From contig NOKP01000028.1 in NCBI GenBank assembly GCA_002682825.1, positions 496,001 through 560,000 on the forward strand: a stretch of 64,000 nucleotides of DNA. Direction: 5' to 3'. Numbering within the stretch: the first letter of the stretch is position 1; each line of letters begins with the position of its first letter. Made by a program: the position numbers and the translations under genes. The stretch is from Neonectria sp. B-13. Lineage: Eukaryota > Ascomycota > Sordariomycetes > Hypocreales > Nectriaceae. The notes beneath the pieces are model-generated. The model was not told where the DNA came from. It saw only the letters and a program-made list of their open reading frames with translations, and did not search any database. Of the stretch, positions 55,481 to 64,000 are shown piece after piece.

Positions 55481-57589
55481 ATGTCCGACGAAAATGTCTT
55501 CCAGATCCCGACGCCCTTCTCCCCAAGCGTGGGCTACGGCATCGTCGTGGGAGTAGGAGCCATGTTCGCCATCGGCATGTCCATCATCTCTTGGGTTCTC
55601 AGCCGGTACATGAATGAGATCCAGGACTCCGAAATGTTCATGACGGCGAAACACTCCGTCAAGACTGGTCTGACTGCCTCGGCCGTCGTCTCGTCATGGA
55701 CCATCGCAACTACGCTTCTGAGCAGCACGACTTACGGCTATCGATACGGAGTTTCCGGCCCGTTCTGGTACGCCGCTGGAGCGTGTGTTCAGATTCTGCT
55801 GTTTTCTGTCGCAGCTGTCGAGCTCAAGCGGAAGGCCCCTCACGCCCAGACCTACCTGCAGGTTGTCAAAGTCCGCTATGGCAAGGCAGTCCATCTGGTC
55901 TTCACCTCGTACTCGCTGATCTACCAAATCATCACCACGGTCAATCTTCTAGTCGGTGGTTCAGCCGTGTACGCTTCGATAACTGGTGTCAACCGCGATG
56001 CCATTTGCTTCCTACTTCCGGTGGGAGTCGTCATCTACACGTTGATGGGGGGAATCAAGGCGACCTTCATCACTGACTGGGTATGTTGGTACCAAAGCAC
56101 CAGATATGCAATGCTAATACGCCACTAGGTCCACACCGTCATCATCTATGTCATTATGCTCATGTCGCTCTTTGTCCTATACGCAACCTCGAATGTGGTG
56201 GGCTCTCCAGCCAGAGCATGGGAGCTCCTTCAAGAAGCCGCAGCCCTCCACCCCGTCGAGGGCAACGCAGACGGACAGTATCTCACCATGAGATCCCAAC
56301 AGGGTGGTTTTGTTGGTTTGGTGTTCATTGGCGCCGGCTTCGCCGCGTGCGTCGACAGCCAGCTCTTCCAGAAAGCCATTGCTTGCGACCCTCGAAGCAC
56401 ATCCATGGGATACATCCTCGGTGGCCTTTCTTGGTTCACCATCCCCTTTGTGCTCGCCAGCACCTTTGGCCTCGCCGCTGCTGCCATGGAGCATCTTCCC
56501 GAGTGGCCCACGTACCCAAACCGAATGAACGACTACGAGGTTGCCTCAGGCCTCGCCATGCCGTATGCTGCCATCGCCTTGATGGGCAACGGAGGTGCGA
56601 TTGCGGTTCTTCTCATGATATTCATGGCCGTGACGAGTGCCATGTCGTCCGAGACTGTCGCCACAACAGCTCTCGTGACCTACAACATCTATCAGGCTTA
56701 CATTAGACCCAAGGCATCGGGCAAGCAGCTCCTTGCATTCTCCCATTTTATCACCGTCGGCTTTGCCGTGTTTGCGGCTTCTATCGCTGTGGCTTTCAAC
56801 CACGGAGGCTTCAGTGTTGAGTTTCTCATCACTGCCATTGGCATCTTTGTCGATTCTGCCATCGTTCCCATGGCTTGCACTATCATGTGGAAGAAGCAGT
56901 CGAGACTCGCTGCATTGATCGTCCCCCCGATCGGTTCCGCCGCAGGCATCATCGCCTGGTTCCTCACGGCCCACAAGAACGAAGGGACAATCTCGATTGC
57001 CACACTGAGCACGAACGAGCCGCTCGTTGCTGGAAACATCATGTCCTTGACGGCGCCTCTTATTCTTACGCCTCTCATTTCGTACCTGAGGCCGGATAAC
57101 TTCGACTGGCGGACCTTCAAGGAGGAGATCAAGCGCGGTGACGATGAACACGTCACTGTCGACGGTCGAGCGGTCAACATCCAGAGCGCCGAGGCTGTGG
57201 CGGTACTTGCCGAGCAGGAGAAGAAAGAACAAGAAGATGATCGCATCCTGGTTAAGGCGAGGAACCGCGCGCTGCTGCTTGCCGTCTTCATCACACTATG
57301 TTTCACTATTCTGTGGCCCATCCCCATGTATGCGACCAGTTACGTTTTCAGCAAGGACTTCTTTACCGGCTGGGTCGTTGTTCTATTCCTCTGGGCGTTC
57401 TTTGCCGCCACTGTCATCACGCTGCTTCCAATCTGGGAGGGTCGAGGTCCAATGATAATGGTATGGCGGCGAATGTTTGGAGGGGCCGGAACTACTCATA
57501 TCGACGCCACTGGGACGGAAGCAGACTCGGTTACTGGTTCGACTTCACCTGTTGAGAAGATGGCGACGCCTGTTGATATGAAGTCGTGA
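55481..57589 (+). CDS. DUR3-like sodium:solute symporter
   Basis: Two exons, 55481-56080 and 56129-57589, with a 48-nt GTATGT...TAG intron (phase 0, CTAAT branch), give 686 residues, in the usual size range of fungal DUR3 urea/polyamine transporters. About 14-15 hydrophobic helices are visible. The first is at about residues 18-40, and the core includes S-S-W-T-I-A-T-T-L-L-S-S and Y-Q-I-I-T-T-V-N-L-L-V-G-G, both characteristic of the SSS/DUR3 branch. A cytosolic loop rich in Asp/Glu/Lys lies at about 535-580. It should sit in the plasma membrane and import a small polar nitrogen compound. Its position beside LamB- and carboxylase-like genes suggests a lactam, 5-oxoproline or urea as cargo (inference). 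Confidence 0.92.
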
Positions 57590-58743
57590 AGGCGGATGAG
57601 CGAAATGGATACGCGGGATGGAATTAACCAGGAATTCATGGTTTAAGGGGATTGATTAAAGCCCAAGGCCAGAGTAGTCTACATCTTTCAGAAGTTTGAG
57701 TTGTTCAATGTCATTACTCGAGTTAAAACAAACGTGCCATACATCCATGTAATGTATGTTCTATGCTCGAGCTGGCAATTTATGCTGAAAACTACGCCAA
57801 CGCTGTTGACGGTGTCACAGCCCAATTCGACTTGATTCATTCCACGCTGGCTCTTCGACTTGATTCATTCTAGACGGCTTTTCGACTAAGGCTTCTTGAT
57901 GCTCTTGATCCAGTAATAATGGAACAATATATCGCTAGGTCAGCTCCATGTCGCAGCAATTCACAACTCACATGACCACCCGAGGATGTGAGTGCTCTAT
58001 CAAGCGTCGCGAAACTGACATCTGCCATGGCAAAATCCGACTTACTGGTAAGCTAAATGAGCCACGGCGTGGAAGATAACCCCGACAAGCCAAACCTGTT
58101 AAGGATGTACCCCAAATACAGGGTTGTGCCTTGTGGCCTCCTGACCCCAACATCTTTGGCTATCTTGGGGTATTATCAATTGCCGTTGGCTCGTAGCGGG
58201 GGTTTATCAGGTGCATGACGTTGGAATGGCTGGCCTACCCTGGCCTAACGTTTTCCAAACGGCCTAGGGCTTATGGATCGCTTGATAAGTCGCATTGCCT
58301 ATCGTTGCATTTCTCGATGAGACGTCCTATTACCCGGCAAGTCTAACCACGAGTCACGCCTCGGAACCGAGAACCCCTCATTGACAACGGTTGTATCGGC
58401 GATCCTCGTCAGTGTCCCTTGTGACCAGGGCCGGAAGCCATCATCGGAGTCCACAGTCCGAAGCATCCCCGCAGTTTGAGCTTTATCTTGAAACTCGTAT
58501 GTAGATAAGGATAGAACAGCTCCAACTGATTAGCAGTGGCCTGCTCTCCCCGCTCGTTGACCGTTTTTGGCCTTGGAGTGGACGAAGCTTGTCAGTTCAG
58601 AATCCAGACCAGATCAATCGCGTTGTCTGCTTTTATCTGTCTCACGATCCATACCGTTGTAACACCTGCTTCTACACAAATTTCCTTCAGGCTTGACCCC
58701 AACTTCTGCGTGCATCAAAGGATCTGCTCTGAGACATATCAGT
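57590..58743. promoter_or_regulatory. Promoter region of the carboxylase fusion gene with a GATA-site cluster
   Basis: Seven matches to HGATAR on either strand lie between 58160 and 58508: 58160-58165, 58173-58178, 58204-58209, 58283-58288, 58299-58304, 58483-58488 and 58503-58508. About one would be expected by chance in 350 nt. This fits control by an AreA-like GATA factor. No gene is supported in the interval. Confidence 0.5.
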
Positions 58744-61700
58744 ATGGAGCATCTGAAAGCGGTCCTCGTCGCTAATCGGGGCGAGATCGCATGCCGCTTA
58801 ATTAAAGCTGCCAAGTCAGTGAAACATCCATGCATCACCGAGGATTTGCAAGTGTGCTAAGATCTTGCAGGAAACTAAACATACGTACGATCGCCATCTA
58901 CACGGAGCCCGATTGTGCATCCTACCACGTGCTCGCAGCAGACGAGGCGTATCTACTTAGCGGAGAGTCTCGATCCGCATATCTCGACGGGTGAGCTTTC
59001 AGTGTCTGAAACCCAGCTTATAAGCGCTGACGTTTGTGAAATCTCAGAGACCAGATCATCTCCATTGCCACAGCACATGGCGCGCAAGCAATCATTCCTG
59101 GCTATGGCTTCCTCTCTGAGAATACCGACTTTGCGCGCTCCATCGCCGCGGCCGGTCTAGTATTTGTCGGCCCCTCGCCGGAGGCCATTGAATCTTTTGG
59201 TCTGAAGCACACGGCTCGTGGTTTAGCGACCGATGCTGGAGTGCCCGTGGTACCTGGGTCTGAGGGACTGCTTGAGACTGAAGATGCAGCAGCCTTGGCC
59301 GCGACCAGTATCGGATTCCCTGTGATGCTCAAGGCTACGGCTGGCGGCGGCGGTATGGGCCTTCTCGTCTGCGCGGATGAAGCCGAAGTGCGCAAGAACT
59401 ATCAGACCGTCCAGTCTCGAGGCGCTTCTCTGTTTAAGAACTCCGGCGTCTTTGTTGAGCGCTACTACCCAGACAGCCACCACATTGAGGTCCAGGTCTT
59501 CGGCAACGGTCGAGGCAAAGCTATCAGCATCGGCGAGCGAGAGTGCTCAATCCAGCGCAGACACCAAAAGGTGGTCGAAGAGTGTCCGAGCCCATTCGTG
59601 GCTATGAGACACCCGGAACTACGAGCCAAGTTGACGACCAGCGCTGTGCGGCTGGCAGAGAGCCTCAAGTACGGCTCTGCTGGCACAGTCGAGTACCTCG
59701 TGGATGACCACACGGGTGACTTCTTCTTCCTGGAGATGAACACCCGCCTGCAGGTCGAGCACGGCATCACCGAGATGTGCTACGGCGTTGATCTCGTGGA
59801 GCTCATGTTCCGACAAGCGGACTGCGAGCTTGCGGGCAAAGGCGGCCTGGAAGCAGCAGAGCTGGAAACCCTTCAAGAGCGATGTCTCGAGCCCAAGGGC
59901 CACGCGATAGAGGTTCGCGTTTATGCCGAGAACCCAGCCCGAAACTACACGCCAAGCCCCGGCTTATTACAGAAAGTCTCATGGCACGAGTCAGAAGGCA
60001 CGCGAGTGGATACATGGGTGCGAGCTGGAATCACAGTAAGCCCGGAATACGACCCGCTACTGGCCAAGATCATGCATCACGCGCCGACGAGAGACGAAGC
60101 CATTTCCGGCATGGAGTTGGTTCTCAAGCAGAGCACCGTGAGCGGACCTCCAATCAACATGGACTTTCTGCTTGCAATCATCCAAGACGCAGCGTTTCAA
60201 GGCGGAAACACGGTTACAAAGTTCTTGGACTCGTTCAACTACGTCCCTCCAGCGATTGATGTCATATCTGGCGGATCTTACACGCTCATTCAGGACTATC
60301 CCGGAAGGCCGACGGTGGGACACGGCTTCGGCCAAGCTGGGCCCATGGATCCAATTGCTTTCCGAGCGGCCAACATTCTTGTTGGCAATAAAGTTGGTAC
60401 CGAGGGTCTAGAAATCACCCTGACAGGTCCCGACTTGGTATTTTTAGGCGACGCCGTCGTGGCTTTGTGTGGTCCTCCAGTCCCGGCTCATCTAGACGGA
60501 GGAGAGCTTCCACTCTGGAGCCGTGTACATGTCCGCGCCGGGCAACGCCTGACCATTGGCAAAATGCCTTCACATTGTCGAGTCTATCTGGCTGTCTACG
60601 GAGGATTCCTCAATGTGGCGGAATGGTTCGGTAGCAAATCCACCAACCCGATGGTCAACGTCGGCGGATACCAGGGCCGCCCCTTGCGAGCTGGAGACTT
60701 TCTCAGGATAGTCGACGCCGCGACTCTGCCAACGAACAAACCCTTGACCATTCCTCAGCATCTAGTCCCGCAGTACACCACCAACTGGGACATCCAGGTC
60801 ATGCCGGGACCCTATGAAACTGGCTATCTTGCGCAGGAGGACATTGATATGTTCTACTCAGAAAGCTGGCAGGTTAGCCACAACGCAGCTCGGGGCGGCA
60901 TCCGACTTATTGGGCCACGACCAAAGTTCGCCCGCACCGACGGAGGAGAAGGTGGCGCTCATCCGAGTAACGTGATTGAATACGGATATCCTCTCGGTGG
61001 CCTGAACTGGACTGGTGACGAACCTGTCCTCTTTCCGGTCGATTGCCCAGACTTTGGCGGGTTCATCTGCAGCCTGACTGTGATCAAAGGCGAGATGTGG
61101 AAACTTGGACAACTCCGTTCCGGAGACTACGTGAAGTTCAGACGGGTCACTCTGGAGAGTGCGCTGGACTGTCGAAGGCGGAACGAGGACTTTTTGCAAC
61201 ATTTAATTCACTCGGTCGACACAGGCTCCTGGGATGATCTGGTTGCATTTGATAGTACAACTCTTGGGGAAGAGGCCAAGGAGCCCGGGCTCGACCTGGT
61301 CAAATGTGTGGAAGCAACCTCGTCGAGTCCCAAGGTGTCTTACCGCGCTGGCGGCGATGACTTTATGCTCGTCGATTACGGCGACGGCAGAACGGATCTG
61401 AACAACAAGTGTCGTGCGACTGCCCTGAAGCAATGTCTCGAGAAGGCAACCGGCCTTGCGTCCCTGAATATGGCACAGGGCGGGGTGGTGTTCAACACCG
61501 TAGGCTGTGGAAACTCCCTGGCCATCTTTTATGACGGCATGAAACTATCCAGGGAGGAGCTCATGAAGCAGCTCCTGGATTTCGAAAGCTCCTTGGGCGA
61601 TATGCGGTCCGCGAAGTTCCCCAACCGCCGGTTCCGACTGCCCGTCGCTTTCCGGCACAAGAAGCTTGACGATGCCATCGAGCGATACACGGCCAACCAA

Positions 61701-62677
61701 CGCTCGCTGGCCAGCTATTTGCCCGACCCATTCCAGTTCGTAGCCGAGAACAACGGTATGACTCTAGACGAGCTGAAGCAAATGTTCCTCAGCCTCGAGT
61801 CCGTCGTGATTGGCGTCGGCTTCTTCATGGCCCTGCCGCAGAGCCTGCCCGCCGACCCGCGCCACCGTCTCCGGGCGCCGAAGATGAACCCGAGTCGGAC
61901 CTACACGCCCGAGGGAACATTCTCCTGGGGCGGCTGCTGCATCGCCATTTATCCTGTCGACTGTCCCGGTGGCTACATGCCCACGGGAATGACGATCCCT
62001 GGCGTCGACGTGTTCGGTTACAAGGCGGGTTTCAGCGAGGAGAAGCCGTGGATGTTCCAGGACATGGACACGCTGAGTTTCTATGAGGTTACCGAGGCTG
62101 AGTACGATATCAAGATGGCCCAGTTCAAGTCGGGCAGCTACCAGTTCGAAATGGAAGAAGGCATCTTTGACATGGCGGCCCACAACGAGTTGCTCCAAGA
62201 GGCTGCGGGCGAGGCCGAAGAATTGCAAAAGCAACGTGCCGTGGCCCAGGTCAAGATGGCAACGAAGGAGAAGGAGCTTCTTGAGCAGTGGATTGAACAG
62301 CGAAAAGCTAGCGAAACAAGTACCGACGAAATCGAGGCTCTCTTAGATGGTAAGCTACTAACTCCCGTCCTTCGTCCCCAACGTCCCCTGGACAGACGAG
62401 ATTACACAGGAAAATCAACCATAGCTAACATTATTACGCAGACCCAACCATCGAGGCAATCGAGTCGCCAGTCAACGCAAACGTGTGGAAGGTCCTGGTC
62501 CAGGACGGAGACACACTGCAGGCCGGCCAGACAACGACAATCCTCGAGGCCATGAAGATGGAAATCAATGTGCTTGTGGAGCCTACCATGGCAGGCGCGA
62601 CGGTTGTCAAGGTCTTGATAAAGCCCGGAGATGGCGTGGAGAGTGGCAAGCCGCTGGTTCTTGTGCGGAGGGTCTGA
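58744..62677 (+). CDS. Biotin carboxylase - PxpC - PxpB - biotinyl fusion (urea carboxylase / LamA-like)
   Basis: Four exons, 58744-58814, 58871-58990, 59048-62349 and 62442-62677, give 1242 residues. Domain order: biotin carboxylase (residues about 3-450, starting V-L-V-A-N-R-G-E-I-A, with G-G-G-G-M-G near 163 and R-L-Q-V-E-H near 298). Next is a PxpC/AHS2 domain (about 466-770, with D-Y-P-G-R and G-F-G-Q-A-G-P-M-D), then PxpB/AHS1 (about 827-1045, with G-G-C-C-I-A-I-Y-P). A charged helical linker follows, then a biotinyl domain with E-A-M-K-M-E near 1200. This is the urea-carboxylase architecture, but the amidase (allophanate hydrolase) half of yeast Dur1,2 is absent and not found nearby. 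With a LamB/YcsF gene next door, ATP-dependent carboxylation or opening of a lactam or 5-oxoproline is as likely as urea carboxylation. Introns are GTCAGT...CAG, GTGAGC...CAG and GTAAGC...CAG. Probably cytosolic. Confidence 0.93.
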
Positions 62678-63322
62678 ATTCTGAATAACTGCTTCAAGGA
62701 GTGTCTTGGGGGGATGTTATTGTATTATAGCGCCTTTTGGTTCTTGGGTGACGACTGTTTCATGGTAGAATCTATCAAACTCATTTTCAACAACCCCCTT
62801 ATAATTGAGCCAAGTTGAACGACAGGTTTCGATTCCGGTTGCTTCTCTCAGCCAAACCTCGAGTCATGAACCAGCCGTTGAATCCACGACTCAGCCCAAA
62901 CCTTCTCATACCACCTCTAGCCTCGAACGATATGGAACGATATGGGCATCACGCTATCCAACCAGCCACTCTCAGCAGAATAATGAGTCGAGTTGAGTCG
63001 CCACGTGGTATGAGATAGAGTTTCGAGTTGGGGTAAATCGTCTAGTGGAGTCGACCTAGTCTAGTTCCCAAACCCCTGGTCTACCAACTCCCGCTTATCG
63101 AACTACCGACCGCCGCCAGATCCAATTAGAAAAGCCATAGTCTAGTTATATCACGACTAGTTATCTACTTACTCCAAATGGCAAGTAGTTGACCGGGCCG
63201 GTTCTGCGCCGAATAGACCCACCCGATAACCCGCAGAGTTGGGCTCTGTCCCGGCTTCGCTCCCGGCCCTGAAACCCTCGTCCGCCCTCCGTGTCGGAAC
63301 CGAGCTCTTCTGCAAGCTCACC
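62678..63322. other. Intergenic before the 3' regulator gene
   Basis: Several short repeated words (gagtcg, cgatatgg, ctagt) and HGATAR matches near 62771, 63013, 63096 and 63161. No gene is supported. Confidence 0.5.
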
Positions 63323-64000
63323 ATGCAGGACGACCAGCAGCGACGACGGCAGCAGCGCAAGGCCTGCGATCTCTGCCGCCGCCGAAAGGTCCGGTGTGAT
63401 ATCGTCGTTCGGTCGGGACAGCCGTGCTCCGTGTGTGAAAAGTCAGGTCGCGAGTGTCGGTAAGCGTCTCGGCTCCGAAGTCGTTGAAGAAGATGAGTTG
63501 ACGGTGGATAAGGTCCACGACCCAGTTCGCAACTCCTAGACGCAGCGTCACCAACACACGGAGTTCCTACCGCCATGAATCGCGAGGCCGTTCGCCCTCG
63601 GGGATATCCGCCGACGAAGTCGGTGAAACCGAACCCAGCAGCATCCCATCCCTCGTGAGAACCAGGTCCGCTTCGCCCCCGACAACGCAGGTGAAAGTCC
63701 CCGAAGAGCAGACGCCGCTCTCCAGCGGGCAGGAGCAGCTCGCGCGCAACGGCCTCGCGCGCTTCTTCCGGCACGGCATCGGCGCGGCGGCGTGGGCCGT
63801 CTTCAGCTCCACGCAGAGCTTCCGCATCGCCTACGTCGGCACCGCCGTGTCCAACCTGGTGCACCTGGTCGCCCTGCACCGCTCGTTCCGCCAGCCGGAC
63901 ACGGGCCCGGCGTCCGGCGGCAGCAGCTCCGTCTCCGCCAGCGACGCCGCCGGCAAGCCGCTGCACTACCCGTACCCGCCCATCCGCCAGCCCAAGCCGT
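63323..64000 (+). CDS. Zn2Cys6 transcription factor, 3' truncated by the window edge
   Basis: Exon 1 (63323-63459) starts at an ATG and encodes a basic run followed by C-D-L-C-R-R-R-K-V-R-C and C-S-V-C-E-K-S-G-R-E-C, a complete zinc binuclear cluster (residues 15-44) with a nine-residue middle loop. A GTAAGC...TAG intron (63460-63539) leads into exon 2, which is open to the window end. It passes through a Ser/Pro-rich linker, then F-R-I-A-Y-V-G-T-A-V-S-N-L and finally P-Y-P-P-I-R-Q-P-K-P, motifs typical of the following regulatory domain in this class. It lies 645 nt downstream of the carboxylase fusion and may be the pathway-specific regulator of the cluster (inference). The 3' half is strongly GC-biased compared with the rest of the window. 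Confidence 0.85.

Noticed and set aside
56546..57232. 228-codon minus-strand frame opposite the symporter gene
   Set aside because: Asp/Arg/His-rich composition typical of antisense to membrane-protein codons; the symporter frame is certain.
58744..62677. Reading the fusion protein as a complete urea amidolyase (Dur1,2)
   Set aside because: No amidase/allophanate hydrolase domain precedes or follows the carboxylase modules in this window.
63169..63966. 265-codon minus-strand frame at the right end
   Set aside because: Antisense to the zinc-cluster regulator; Arg/Ala/Gly-rich shadow of GC-biased codons.

Overview
The window looks like nuclear DNA of a filamentous ascomycete (Pezizomycotina, probably a Sordariomycete-type plant-associated or saprophytic fungus). 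The evidence is the many short introns (about 44-92 nt, with GT-AG ends and CTAAC/CTGAC-like branch sites), single-gene transcription units on both strands, Zn2Cys6 regulators, HET-domain and F-box proteins, PLAC8 and pectin lyase genes, and AT-rich intergenic patches. All exon structures below were read by eye from splice signals and reading-frame continuity, without transcript data. For spliced genes the coordinates give the whole span and the exons are listed in the evidence.

Layout. 0-11 kb: the 3' end of an unrecognised gene with a glycine-zipper reading frame, a histidine acid phosphatase, a Zn2Cys6 regulator, an AIF2/AMID-like flavoprotein, an uncharacterised two-helix membrane protein and a small secreted protein. 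11.6-24.6 kb: a second Zn2Cys6 regulator, a HET protein, a secreted M14 carboxypeptidase, a six-exon copper amine oxidase, an F-box protein and an APH-fold kinase. 25.8-32 kb: a possible 35-residue cysteine-rich peptide, a short-chain dehydrogenase, a fungal regulator-like protein without a zinc cluster, and a PLAC8 protein. 33.5-41 kb: pectin lyase, an F-box gene whose F-box appears frameshifted, and a large fungal protein of unknown function, preceded by an AT-rich island. 41-52 kb: a gene-poor stretch with decayed coding sequence, a TDT/Mae1-like dicarboxylate transporter, a second HET protein, a zinc alcohol dehydrogenase and a second APH-fold kinase.

53-64 kb is the most coherent region. 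It holds four neighbouring genes: a LamB/YcsF (PxpA) family protein, a DUR3-like sodium:solute symporter, a 1242-residue fusion of biotin carboxylase, PxpC-type, PxpB-type and biotinyl domains, and the start of a Zn2Cys6 regulator. I read this as a lactam / 5-oxoproline (or urea-like amide) catabolic cluster related to the Aspergillus nidulans lam locus, with a dedicated transporter and possibly a dedicated regulator. Clusters of HGATAR (AreA-type GATA factor) sites lie upstream of both the transporter and the fusion enzyme, which fits nitrogen control. The four-gene arrangement and its substrate are inferences to test.

I found no rRNA, tRNA, CRISPR array or intact transposon.
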